Positions 1 through 7,966 of a stretch of DNA of 64,000 nucleotides are shown piece by piece; the first letter of the stretch is position 1; every line of letters begins with the position of its first letter. The notes below the pieces were generated by a model. It saw only the letters and a list, made by a program, of their open reading frames with translations, did no database searches and was not told the origin of the DNA. Origin of the DNA: Planctomycetaceae bacterium. GTDB lineage: Bacteria; Planctomycetota; Planctomycetia; Planctomycetales; Planctomycetaceae. The position numbers and the translations under genes are program-made. The DNA is taken from contig JAKFUG010000008.1 of assembly GCA_021732785.1 (NCBI GenBank), positions 62,001 to 126,000 on the forward strand, given 5' to 3'.

Positions 1-1023
1 CGACTGGATGAGTTCGTCGAGGTTGCCCTGCATCATCTGGTCGAGCTTGTGCAGCGTCAGGCCGATACGGTGGTCGGTCATCCGGTTCTGCGGAAAGTTG
101 TAGGTGCGAATGCGTTCGCTCCGATCACCCGAGCCGATGAGCGTGCGACGTTGCTCGGCTCGTTCCTTATCGATGGCGGCGGTGCGGGATTCCATCAGCT
201 TGGCCCGCAGCACGCGCATGGCTTTGGCCTTATTTTTGTGCTGACTCTTTTCATCCTGGATCCGCACGACAATGCCCGAAGGCTTGTGCAGAATGCGGAC
301 CGCGGATTCCGTCTTGTTGACCTTCTGACCGCCCGGACCGCCCGCGCGCATCGTGTCGATCTGCAGGTCGTCGTCCTTGATCTCGACATCGACTTCGCTG
401 GCTTCAGGCATCACCGCGACGGTCGCCGCCGAGGTATGCACGCGGCCTTGCGTTTCGGTCTCGGGAACGCGCTGCACCCGGTGGCCGCCGCTCTCGAATT
501 GCAGTTGATGGAATGACGCCGCACCAGTGATGGTGATCACGACTTCTTTCAGCCCGCCGAGTTCCGACGGGGAAAGGTCCATCACTTCGTATTTCCAGCC
601 GACCTTTTCGCAGTAGCGGGTATACATGTCGAACAGGTCGCGGGCAAACAGGGCGGCTTCATCGCCCCCCGTCCCGGCCCGGATTTCCATGATGAGGCTG
701 CCGCGCGTGAGCGAATCCCCCGCGGTCACCATGTCTTCGAGTTCGGCTCGCAGCGGTTCGTACGTCGCTTTCAGTTCGCGGAGTTCTTCCTCGGCGTAAG
801 CTTTTTCTTCTGCGTCAGTCGAAGCATCCGCCATCTCCTGCGCGGAGGCGATGGCAGCCTCCAGTTGATTGAAGCCGCGGATCGTCAGCGCGACTTTCGA
901 GAGCCCGCCGTGTTCCCGCTGGATCTCAACCATTTTGGACGTGTCGTTGAAGACATCCGGATCTTGCAACTGCCGGTCGAGTTCCTCGTACCGCGTGAGT
1001 TTGGCTTGCAGGGTGGGGAACAT
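1..1023 (-). CDS. prfA: Peptide chain release factor 1, C-terminus cut by window edge
   Basis: Class I release factor that recognises UAA/UAG in the ribosomal A site and triggers peptidyl-tRNA hydrolysis. The visible 341 residues run from the ATG at 1023 to the window edge, so roughly the last 20 residues of a ~360-residue family are missing. Seen: helical N-terminal domain (to ~105), the [12 protein letters not shown] segment near 116-126, the codon-recognition tripeptide PET at 187-189 (RF1 type, not the SPF of RF2), and the catalytic GGQ at 231-233 in [11 protein letters not shown]. The ATG fits because MFPTLQAKL resembles family N-termini. It is downstream of the bL31 gene on the same strand, a common order, but a 371-bp repeat-filled gap separates them. 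Confidence 0.97.
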   Translation of the reverse strand, partial: MFPTLQAKLTRYEELDRQLQDPDVFNDTSKMVEIQREHGGLSKVALTIRGFNQLEAAIASAQEMADASTDAEEKAYAEEELRELKATYEPLRAELEDMVTAGDSLTRGSLIMEIRAGTGGDEAALFARDLFDMYTRYCEKVGWKYEVMDLSPSELGGLKEVVITITGAASFHQLQFESGGHRVQRVPETETQGRVHTSAATVAVMPEASEVDVEIKDDDLQIDTMRAGGPGGQKVNKTESAVRILHKPSGIVVRIQDEKSQHKNKAKAMRVLRAKLMESRTAAIDKERAEQRRTLIGSGDRSERIRTYNFPQNRMTDHRIGLTLHKLDQMMQGNLDELIQS

Positions 1024-1075
1024 GGCAGTGTCTCGTGGGCTTAGGCAGCGTTAAACTGCGCCGATTGAACGAGGA

Positions 1076-1212
1076 AGTTCCAAATTCCAAACACCAAATT
1101 CCAAAAAATTTCAAATTTCAAGTTCCAAACGAAAGACCGAGAATCGGAAGCTCTTCGTTTGGAATTTGGAGCTTGTCTGTTGTTTGGAATTTGGCGCTTG
1201 GAACTTGGACTT
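1076..1212. repeat. Low-complexity inverted repeat built from TTCCAAA / TTTGGAA units
   Basis: The left part (about 1076-1130) is made of repeated CCAAATTCCAAA-like units and the right part (about 1155-1212) of the complementary TTTGGAATTTGG units, so the whole can fold into one long imperfect hairpin. It lies between rpmE and prfA and is much more AT-rich than its surroundings. The short reading frames across it are repeat translations, not genes. Confidence 0.8.
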
Positions 1213-1254
1213 TACTTCGTGGCGCTAGTCTCGTCCTAATCGGACTTGAAAACG

Positions 1255-1370
1255 AACGCGGGGAAACGGCAATCGGGTTCGCGAGGTCGCGCTGGAATCG
1301 AGCCTCTGGCTTCCGCCGGCACCCGATTTGTGCGTGACCCTGCGTCGCCCCATTCCCGTTTCCCCGCGTT
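1255..1370. repeat. Nested inverted repeat downstream of rpmE
   Basis: Perfect 15-bp arms AACGCGGGGAAACGG at 1255-1269 and its complement ending at 1370, with a second nested pair (AATCGGGT near 1271, ACCCGATT near 1321). It starts about 25 bp beyond the rpmE stop codon and could act as a terminator or 3' protective structure for rpmE, although no T-tract follows. With the adjacent repeat it fills the rpmE-prfA gap. Confidence 0.65.
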
Positions 1371-1394
1371 TCCGCGCTGGACGAGTGGCGTTCG

Positions 1395-1655
1395 CTAAGC
1401 TTCCGCCTTCTTTTCGCCCCACTTGTACTTCTTCTGGAATTTTTCCACGCGACCGGCAGTGTCGATGAACTTCTGCTTGCCGGTGAAGAACGGGTGCGAC
1501 GCCGAGCTGATATCGACCGTCGACATCGCCACTTTGCGGCCATCAATCTCGATGGTCTTGTCGGTCTTGAGCGTGGAACGCGTGAGGAACTGGACTCCCG
1601 TGGCGGAATCCACGAAGACCACTTCGTTGTATGCGGGATGAATGTCTGATTTCAT
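1395..1655 (-). CDS. rpmE: 50S ribosomal protein bL31, zinc-independent (type B)
   Basis: Large-subunit ribosomal protein of 86 residues, starting [16 protein letters not shown] and ending in a Lys-rich tail ([12 protein letters not shown]). The FLTRSTL and HPFFTGKQ blocks are characteristic of bL31. No CxxC zinc ribbon is present and the length matches the longer Cys-free type B form. An in-frame upstream extension begins at 1709, but the ATG at 1655 gives the family N-terminus. Same strand as prfA downstream; the repeats at 1076-1370 lie between them. Confidence 0.95.
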   Translation of the reverse strand: MKSDIHPAYNEVVFVDSATGVQFLTRSTLKTDKTIEIDGRKVAMSTVDISSASHPFFTGKQKFIDTAGRVEKFQKKYKWGEKKAEA

Positions 1656-1815
1656 TGCCGAATCTGCCTGGACAAGCGGTCCCGGAAAACACAATCCGCG
1701 CGGAAACACCGTCGCGCGGCGAGCCGGGCAGTTTACTGGACAATGCCATTTGCTGCAAGGATTGCCCGATGTGATGTGTTTGTATGTTCAGTTTTTGTTG
1801 GAAAGCCAGAGAAAT

Positions 1816-1850
1816 GCAGTGCAAAATGAAGTATGTAAAGTGCAAAATGT
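1816..1850. repeat. AGTGCAAAATG-type low-complexity repeat
   Basis: Two AGTGCAAAATG-like units separated by AAGTATGTAA. The same kind of sequence recurs at 28084-28122 beside the topoisomerase gene. It belongs to the 332-bp gap 1656-1987, which has no convincing gene and also holds the palindrome at 1872-1934. Confidence 0.6.
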
Positions 1851-1871
1851 TGAGTGGAAGAATTCTCGATC

Positions 1872-1934
1872 ATCGCTTGCGCTTTGCAGATCGCACAGAT
1901 CGCGTTGTTTTATCGTCTGCAAAGCGCAAGCGAT
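1872..1934. repeat. Inverted repeat upstream of the TadB-like gene
   Basis: Arms of 20 bp, ATCGCTTGCGCTTTGCAGA(T) at 1872-1891 and its complement at 1915-1934, match at 19 of 20 positions with a 23-nt loop. It ends about 53 bp before the TadB-like start. No T-tract follows on either side, so it is listed as a repeat rather than a terminator. Confidence 0.75.
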
Positions 1935-1987
1935 ATTGAACCCCTTTCGACATTCTGCCTTCCTCACTCGACATTTCCCGAGACCTC

Positions 1988-2830
1988 ATGGAACTCCTCC
2001 TCAGCACTGTTTTGATCGGCACTGGCGTGGGTTACTTCGCCTGGTCGGCGGAGGATCTGATCCAGCGCGGGCTCGATGCCGCCGCGGCGGATTTCCGCGT
2101 CCAACTGCGCCGGTTGCGGATGGGTACGAAGTACGTCCGACAATTGCTCGCCGTCTGGTGGGCGGGGTTAGTCGGACTGGCACTCGTGCTGTGGCTCGTG
2201 TTCGACCTCACGATTCTCGGCATCGTGATCTGCCTGATTCTCGCCGCGGCTCCGTGGTATCTGGTGCGACGCTGGGCTTTTCAACGACGGCAACTCATCG
2301 AAGACCAGATGGCTGACGCGATGGTCGCCCTTGCCAGCGCCATCAAAGCGGGGCTGTCCCTTGCGCAATCGTTGGAAATTCTCGCCCAGCAAAGCCCGCG
2401 GCCGATTTCGCAGGAATTTCAGCAACTCGTCGGTGAGTATCAATTGGGCAAACCGCTGGAGCGTTGTCTTGACGAAGCCCGTGCCCGCCTCCGCAGCGAA
2501 AACTTCGCACTCTTCGCCGCCGCGATGCAGGCCAGTCGCGAAAGCGGCGGCAAGTTGAATGAAACGGTGGAACGGATCGCGATCTCCGTCCGCGAGATGC
2601 AACGCCTCGAACGCAAAATCCAGGCGGATACCTCGCAGGCTCGCACCTCCGCCGTTTATATGGCGCTGGTGCCGTTCGCGATTCTGGCGCTCTACTATTT
2701 CGTGCTCGATCCGATCAACACCGAACGGCTCTTCACCACGGTCTTCGGCCAGTCGCTGCTCTGCGTGGCGATGATTTTCAACATCCTCGCCTACTTATGG
2801 GCACGCCGGATTCTGCATCCGGATATTTGA
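1988..2830 (+). CDS. Type II secretion system F-domain (TadB-like) inner-membrane protein
   Basis: 280-residue membrane protein of the T2SSF/TadB-TadC family, the inner-membrane platform that contacts the assembly ATPase in Tad/type IV pilus-like systems. Seen: N-terminal hydrophobic segment (3-20), a helix pair around 55-90, a cytoplasmic T2SSF domain about 105-215 (MADAMVALASAIKAGLSLAQSLE, then ESGGKLNETVERIA), and two C-terminal transmembrane helices (about 222-240 and 255-273). No ATPase, TadC partner or secretin is adjacent, but a DUF1559 pseudopilin begins 24 bp downstream on the same strand, so the two may be co-expressed. Family call is firm; the machine it serves is not visible here. 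Confidence 0.85.
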   Translation: MELLLSTVLIGTGVGYFAWSAEDLIQRGLDAAAADFRVQLRRLRMGTKYVRQLLAVWWAGLVGLALVLWLVFDLTILGIVICLILAAAPWYLVRRWAFQRRQLIEDQMADAMVALASAIKAGLSLAQSLEILAQQSPRPISQEFQQLVGEYQLGKPLERCLDEARARLRSENFALFAAAMQASRESGGKLNETVERIAISVREMQRLERKIQADTSQARTSAVYMALVPFAILALYYFVLDPINTERLFTTVFGQSLLCVAMIFNILAYLWARRILHPDI

Positions 2831-2854
2831 CATCAAAACTCACGGGGGAGTGCC

Positions 2855-3904
2855 ATGCACACCGGTTTTGCCGCGCGACATCGTCGCGGTTTCACCCGTG
2901 TCGAACTGATCGTCGTCATTGGCGTCATCGCATTAATTGTTGTGCTCGGGTTGCCCGCCATCCAGCAGCAGCGTGAAGCCGCGCGGCGCACGCAGTGCCG
3001 GAACAATCTCAAGCAGATCGGGCTGGCGATGCACAATTATAACGATACGTTTAGCTGCTTTCCGCCGGGTTACGTGATCAATCCGAACGGCACATACCTG
3101 GGTGCGGGCTGGGGCTTTTTCCTGCTTCCGTATTATGACGCTTCCCCTCTTTATAGCCGGGTCGCTTCACAGCTTTGCGATGGTTTGCAATTGAATCCCC
3201 GTGATCAATGGTATGCCACCAAGCCGATGCCAGCGCGGTGTCCCAGTGATGCTGGAGCAATGCTTATCGCCCATGTAACGGTCTGCACTACCGACGTCGT
3301 GGATGGTGAGGTTACGCCGGGGTCGCTGAATGTGACGAACCAATTCGCGCGACAAAACTACTTCGCGAATGCGGGCTATCTGCAAGCCGACGTGGGAGGC
3401 ATCGCTCCGGACGCCAATGGAGAACCGACATCTCGCGATCCCCACGTCAATGCGGGGAGTCTGGGCCACAGTGGCACGACGTTTTCAACCGGGCAGCATT
3501 ACTGCGATCCGAAGAATTTCCGCGGCATGTTCGGACAGAACAGTTCCGTGAAACTCCAGGACATCAAAGACGGCACTTCCAATGTGCTCATCGTGGGCGA
3601 ACGCTACACGCCGAAGAATGAAGCCGCGGGGGCGGTCGGACATGGCACTTGGGTCGGCGTGCCGGATTGTTCCTCTGCCGCCGGGTTGGCCATGGCGCTT
3701 GGTGACACCGCCACCAGGCCAAACGCCGGGGTTCGCACTCGGGCTCAAACAACGGGATTCGGCAGCCCGCACACTGGTGGCGTGCACTTTGTCATGGGGG
3801 ATGGCACGGTCCGCTTCATCGCTGGGACGATTGACATGCAGACCTACCGCGATCTTTCAGCCATCGACGACGGGCGCGAAGTCCGTGAATCGATGGCTTG
3901 GTAA
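2855..3904 (+). CDS. DUF1559 domain protein with pseudopilin-like N-terminus
   Basis: 349-residue secreted or membrane-anchored protein of the DUF1559 family, which is strongly expanded in planctomycetes. Residues 11-50 hold a prepilin-type signal: RRGFT, then Glu five residues after the Gly, a hydrophobic helix, and the typical [25 protein letters not shown] continuation. The C-terminus has the family H-x-DG block ([17 protein letters not shown]). Odd: the usual Leu at position +3 (GFTLVE) is Arg here (GFTRVE). The ATG at 2855 has GGGGGAG 4 nt upstream. It follows the TadB-like gene by 24 bp. Molecular function of DUF1559 is unknown. Confidence 0.92.
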   Translation: MHTGFAARHRRGFTRVELIVVIGVIALIVVLGLPAIQQQREAARRTQCRNNLKQIGLAMHNYNDTFSCFPPGYVINPNGTYLGAGWGFFLLPYYDASPLYSRVASQLCDGLQLNPRDQWYATKPMPARCPSDAGAMLIAHVTVCTTDVVDGEVTPGSLNVTNQFARQNYFANAGYLQADVGGIAPDANGEPTSRDPHVNAGSLGHSGTTFSTGQHYCDPKNFRGMFGQNSSVKLQDIKDGTSNVLIVGERYTPKNEAAGAVGHGTWVGVPDCSSAAGLAMALGDTATRPNAGVRTRAQTTGFGSPHTGGVHFVMGDGTVRFIAGTIDMQTYRDLSAIDDGREVRESMAW

Positions 3905-3916
3905 TCCACTCACGTT

Positions 3917-3988
3917 TGTGTGCCACGGGCTCTGACAGTGCTGCCTTTTTCTTCCTCAAAAAACACTGGCAGAGCCAGTGGCACACAG
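3917..3988. repeat. REP-pair, family 1 (GTGCCACTGGCTCTGCCAGTG), copy 1
   Basis: Two head-to-head palindromic units. The left arm (3917-3940) is degenerate: TGTGTGCCACGGGCTCTGACAGTG. The right arm (3964-3988) is the intact complement of the consensus. Each unit alone folds as CACTGGC-TCT-GCCAGTG, and the two also pair with each other. Lies between convergent genes. Related pairs are at 10961, 40873 and 56226. Confidence 0.85.
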
Positions 3989-4028
3989 CACGACGGATTT
4001 CACACCCGCATCATCTGAAGAGACGGTG

Positions 4029-4454
4029 TCAAATCACGGCGGGTGACTCGTTGCCCGTTTTAGCGGTCCGAATCAGCAACCCGGTGGCGAGGATGAGATA
4101 CGTCGGGGTCGACACTAACAACGCGGCCAGAACGCTGAACAGGGAATTGGCAAATCCCCCCGCGAGATCGGCGGACGTCACCTGCATTTCCGGAGACGCC
4201 GCCATCACGGTGAGGGATGCGACCATGCCTTTCAATTCGCCGCAGAGGCTCACCAGCAACGGCAGTGGCAACAGCACCATGTATGCGGCAATCACCGCGG
4301 GTCGCCGTTTGGTGGCGATGAGATAACACGCACCGGCGAAGATCATCAGTCCGAGCAGCAATGCCAGCGCGGAAGAAAAACTCAGTGAGCTGATCATCCA
4401 TCCGAGCAGAGATTGTCCGGGAGCGACGGCCTGCGCGACGACGAAATGCGACAT
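4029..4454 (-). CDS. Small polytopic membrane protein, possibly MotA/TolQ/ExbB-related
   Basis: 141 residues, mostly hydrophobic, with about three or four predicted membrane segments (near 15-47, 50-70 and 105-130). The C-terminal stretch (SADLAGGFANSLFSVLAALLVSTPTYL) resembles the last helices of MotA/TolQ/ExbB proton-channel subunits, where a similar run precedes the final membrane passage, but the protein is shorter than that family and no ExbD/TolR partner is adjacent. It is transcribed leftward, divergent from the PQQ-propeller gene at 4728 across a 273-bp gap. The family assignment is a guess; it is safe only to call it an integral membrane protein. Confidence 0.6.
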   Translation of the reverse strand: MSHFVVAQAVAPGQSLLGWMISSLSFSSALALLLGLMIFAGACYLIATKRRPAVIAAYMVLLPLPLLVSLCGELKGMVASLTVMAASPEMQVTSADLAGGFANSLFSVLAALLVSTPTYLILATGLLIRTAKTGNESPAVI

Positions 4455-4727
4455 GATGGGGCCTTCGTGAAGACGGTGTCAGACGATGCCGACACGCAGA
4501 GGAGAGGGGTGGTGTTGCAAGAAATATCGTCACCCGAGTTCATAACCAAGTCAATAGACGTCGCGACTACGATTCTCTTGATCGTGAGGGACGGAACTTG
4601 CCGCCGTATCGGGACCGCGGTATTGTCAGAGCAGGCGGTTTGTCGGACCATGACGACGAAACGCTTCTGCCCGACTGCAATGTGCCTGAGTCCCCTGCCC
4701 CTTTGCCTGCCACTGTGAGGTGCTTCC

Positions 4728-7289
4728 ATGCTGGCTCGTTTCTGGATGTTCGGCCTGTTTGCGGCCGCGATGTTGAGTCTGGCAAGTGCCGACCGACCGG
4801 TGTCAGCGCAGGATCCCCTCGACTGGCCCTACTGGCGCGGTCCGGAAATGAACGGCATCTCACGCGAAAAAAATCTGCCGGCAAGCTGGTCTCCCGAAGG
4901 CGAAAATCTGCTGTGGAAGAGCGAGGCCCTCGGCACGCGCTCCACGCCGATCGTGATGCGGGAAAAGCTCTACACGCTGTGCCGTCACAATCCGGCAACA
5001 CTGCAGGAAGCCGAAAAGGTGGTCTGTGCCGATGCCGAAACCGGCGAGATTTTGTGGGAACACGTTTTCAACGTCTACCTGACCGATGTGCCTGACACGC
5101 GCGTGGGCTGGTCGTCGGTGGTGGGTGATCCGGAGACGGGGAACGTCTTCGCGCAAGGTGTTTGCGGCTACTTTATCTGTTTAGACGGGAATGGAAAACT
5201 CCTCTGGTCCCGGTCGATGAGTGAAGAGTTCGGTCTGCTCACCACGTATGGCGGCCGCACCAATCTTCCCGTCGTGCATGAGAATCTGGTCATCATCAGC
5301 GGTGTGGTCATCGGTTGGGGTGAAATGGCCCGTCCGGCTTACCGGATCATCGCTTTCGATAAGCGCAACGGGGAATGCGTCTGGTTCACCAGTACGCGGC
5401 CCATGCCGGAAGACACCACATACAGCGGTCCTGTGCTGACGGTGATTAACGGGCAAGCCCAATACATCGTCGGTTCGGGCGACGGCAGCGTGTATGGCCT
5501 GCAGCCGCGCACCGGCAAGATCATCTGGAACTACGATGTCTCTCTCCGCGGATTGAACACCCCGCCGGTCGTCGTGAACAACATGGTCCTGTGCGGTCAT
5601 AGCGAAGAAAATCTCGATTCCACGAAGATGGGAGCGCTCTTCGCCATTGACGGGTCCAAGCCGGGCAACATCACCAAGTCGGGCGAAATCTGGCGGACCA
5701 CCGAAGAGTTTATCGGCCGGACGCAACCGGTCGTGGTGGAGAACCGCGTTTACTCGATTGATGACAGTGGCAATTTCTTTGTCAACGATTTGAAGACGGG
5801 GAAAATCGTCGGCAAGCAAAAGCTGGGCACGATGGGCCGCGGCAGCCCGCTCTATGCCGACGGCAAGTTCTACGTCGCCGATGCGACCGGCCGGTGTTAC
5901 ATCTTCGCTCCCGATGAAGCCAAGGGGTTGAAGAAGGTCCATCAGTTGCGGCTCGACTCGGAAGTGAACGGGTCGCCGATTGTTTCTCACGGCCGCATTT
6001 ACCTTCCGGCAGAAGGGGCGATGTACTGCATCGGCATTAAGGATGCCAAGCCGACGGCCGATCCGCTGCCGCCCGTGTCGCCGGAAACACCGTTGTCGGC
6101 CGATCAGAAGGCCGCTCAGGCGTTGCTTGTGCCGGTGGAAGCGTTAATGAAGCCCGGCCAGAAGCAGCGCTATCAGGTGCTGCTCTACAATGCTAACGGC
6201 CAGTACGTCGGTGCGGCCGATCCGACGAAAGTGAAGTTCACCGTGGCTGGCAAAGGGACAGTGGAACCGAATGGCCGGTATGTCTCCGAAGCCGGGAATG
6301 AGCCCTCGGCGTCGATCATTTCGGCTGAAATCGACGGGCTGAAGACACAGGCGCGGATTCGGTTGGTCCCGGACCTGCCATGGTCGTTCACTTTCGATGA
6401 CGGCATTGTGCCAATCACCGCGATCGGCATGCGGTATCGGCATATCGGCCTCGACTTCGATTTGTATCAATCGCTCAAGAAGGCCAACCTGCTGGCCGCA
6501 CGATGTTACATCGCGCTGACGACGCAGTTCACGAACGTCCCCGCTCCGGTCGCCAAGTACGATGACACGACGCCGGCGCAAACCTGGACCGGTTTCAAGC
6601 GGTACCTCGGTCACCTGGAAGACTGGACGAATCAGGACGAAGCCAAAGCCGCGCTCGATCCGGCGCTGAAAGCATTGCAGGACGAAGGCGTCATCGCGAA
6701 ATGGGAATGGACCGGCACCCCGCAAATCGGCACGCAATTGCAAGTGACCAAGGGGATGCGCAAGGTCACCGGCAATGGCGTGATGTGCAAGATTTCCACC
6801 ATTCCCAAGGGCACCCGCAGTCAGGGTTGGCTCGGTCATCCCGGCACGTCGAACTACGAAATCCAGGCGGACATGTTCGCGGAAGGGGTAGTGGTGAGCG
6901 CAGCCGCCGACAAGAATGCCAAGCTCGCCGACATGGGCCTCATCTGTCAGCGCTATCGCTTCGACATGCAGGGGGCCAGCCAGAAACTGAAACTCTACTC
7001 GTGGATTCCGCACGATCAGAAGTATCACGACCAGCCGTTCAACTGGACCGCCGATACGTGGTACACGCTGAAGTTCCGCGTCACGACGTCGAAGAAAGAC
7101 GACGAAGACGTGGCCCTCTTGCAAGGCAAAGTCTGGAACCGCGTTGACGCCGAGCCGAAGGAATGGTCCGTCGAATGGACCGATAGCCCGGCCAACCTGA
7201 TTGGCAGCCCCGGTCTGTTCGGCAATGCCGGCAATGCCGAGGTGTTCATCGATAATGTGAAAGTCACGCCGTTGTCGGCAGGGAAGTAG
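4728..7289 (+). CDS. Secreted PQQ-like beta-propeller protein with C-terminal accessory domains
   Basis: 853-residue exported protein. Residues 1-27 form a signal peptide ending at VSAQD. The next ~400 residues carry propeller blades of the PQQ/BamB type (repeated CADAETGEILWE, CLDGNGKLLWS, GLQPRTGKIIWN patterns) opened by the planctomycete PYWRGPEMNGIS motif. About 450-560 looks like an Ig-like beta domain, and the C-terminus (about 740-850, WYTLKFRV and EVFIDNVKV) resembles a jelly-roll/laminin-G-type module. These propellers usually serve as scaffolds or dehydrogenase-like domains in the periplasm; no catalytic residues could be identified. First of three such genes in 4.7-12.2 kb, followed by a Uma2 gene 26 bp downstream. 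Confidence 0.88.
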   Translation: MLARFWMFGLFAAAMLSLASADRPVSAQDPLDWPYWRGPEMNGISREKNLPASWSPEGENLLWKSEALGTRSTPIVMREKLYTLCRHNPATLQEAEKVVCADAETGEILWEHVFNVYLTDVPDTRVGWSSVVGDPETGNVFAQGVCGYFICLDGNGKLLWSRSMSEEFGLLTTYGGRTNLPVVHENLVIISGVVIGWGEMARPAYRIIAFDKRNGECVWFTSTRPMPEDTTYSGPVLTVINGQAQYIVGSGDGSVYGLQPRTGKIIWNYDVSLRGLNTPPVVVNNMVLCGHSEENLDSTKMGALFAIDGSKPGNITKSGEIWRTTEEFIGRTQPVVVENRVYSIDDSGNFFVNDLKTGKIVGKQKLGTMGRGSPLYADGKFYVADATGRCYIFAPDEAKGLKKVHQLRLDSEVNGSPIVSHGRIYLPAEGAMYCIGIKDAKPTADPLPPVSPETPLSADQKAAQALLVPVEALMKPGQKQRYQVLLYNANGQYVGAADPTKVKFTVAGKGTVEPNGRYVSEAGNEPSASIISAEIDGLKTQARIRLVPDLPWSFTFDDGIVPITAIGMRYRHIGLDFDLYQSLKKANLLAARCYIALTTQFTNVPAPVAKYDDTTPAQTWTGFKRYLGHLEDWTNQDEAKAALDPALKALQDEGVIAKWEWTGTPQIGTQLQVTKGMRKVTGNGVMCKISTIPKGTRSQGWLGHPGTSNYEIQADMFAEGVVVSAAADKNAKLADMGLICQRYRFDMQGASQKLKLYSWIPHDQKYHDQPFNWTADTWYTLKFRVTTSKKDDEDVALLQGKVWNRVDAEPKEWSVEWTDSPANLIGSPGLFGNAGNAEVFIDNVKVTPLSAGK

Positions 7290-7315
7290 TCACACGTTCG
7301 CTGGGAAAGGGGGAA

Positions 7316-7936
7316 ATGATGAGTACCGACCTTGCGCCGCCGCGTCCGATCGGCCCGTGGGCTAACGGCATGATCATGACCCCCGAAGAGTTCGATACCG
7401 CCACCGAGTGGGACTCCGATTATCGCTACGAACTGGTCAACGGAGTGCTGATTGTGAGTCCCCCTGCTGACATCGGCGAACGCGGTCCGAGCAATTACCT
7501 TGGTGGTCTACTCGCAATTTACCAGGCGACGCATCCCCAGGGGCACAACCTTGATGACACCGTGTTTGAGGAAACGGTCGCCACGGCTGTCGGCCGTCGT
7601 CGGATGGATCGAGCCATCTGGGCGGGATTAGGACGTCCTCCGCTGACGATGGAGGATATTCCTGCCATCGCCATCGAGTTCGTGTCCGATTCCTCGCGTG
7701 ACCGCAAGCGAGATTACGTCCATAAGCGTCAGGAATACGAGGAAATTGGCGTTCGCGAATACTGGGTCATCGACCGTTTTCGTCGCCAGATGACGGTGTT
7801 TCACGGCCCCGATACACAGATTCTTTCCGAGACCGAAACCTACCGAACCGAATTGTTGCCCGGCTTTGAGCTCAATCTCGCAAAGTTGTTCACCAAGGCC
7901 GACACCTGGACCCGTAAAAATCCGCCAACTCCCTGA
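7316..7936 (+). CDS. Uma2 family (DUF820) PD-(D/E)XK nuclease-like protein, atypical
   Basis: 206-residue member of the Uma2/DUF820 family. Seen: MTPEEFDTATEWDSDYRYELVNGVLIVSP N-terminal block, Asp in RMDRAIWAG where most members have PD, then AIEFVSDSSRDRKRDYVHKRQEYEEIGVREYWVID, which supplies the Glu and Lys of a PD-(D/E)XK core and the family GVREYW signature. Replacement of PD by MD makes catalytic competence uncertain. ATG at 7316 follows GGGGGA. Inserted between two PQQ-propeller genes on the same strand. These proteins are abundant in planctomycetes and cyanobacteria, with unclear targets. A more canonical copy lies at 24590. Confidence 0.88.
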   Translation: MMSTDLAPPRPIGPWANGMIMTPEEFDTATEWDSDYRYELVNGVLIVSPPADIGERGPSNYLGGLLAIYQATHPQGHNLDDTVFEETVATAVGRRRMDRAIWAGLGRPPLTMEDIPAIAIEFVSDSSRDRKRDYVHKRQEYEEIGVREYWVIDRFRRQMTVFHGPDTQILSETETYRTELLPGFELNLAKLFTKADTWTRKNPPTP

Positions 7937-7966
7937 AATACGTTCATGCACCACAAGGGTTTTGCC

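Noticed and set aside
1076-1212. Possible CRISPR-like array of TTCCAAA units
   Set aside because: Units are irregular in length and spacing, have no unique spacers, and the two halves are inverted rather than direct; no cas genes are present.
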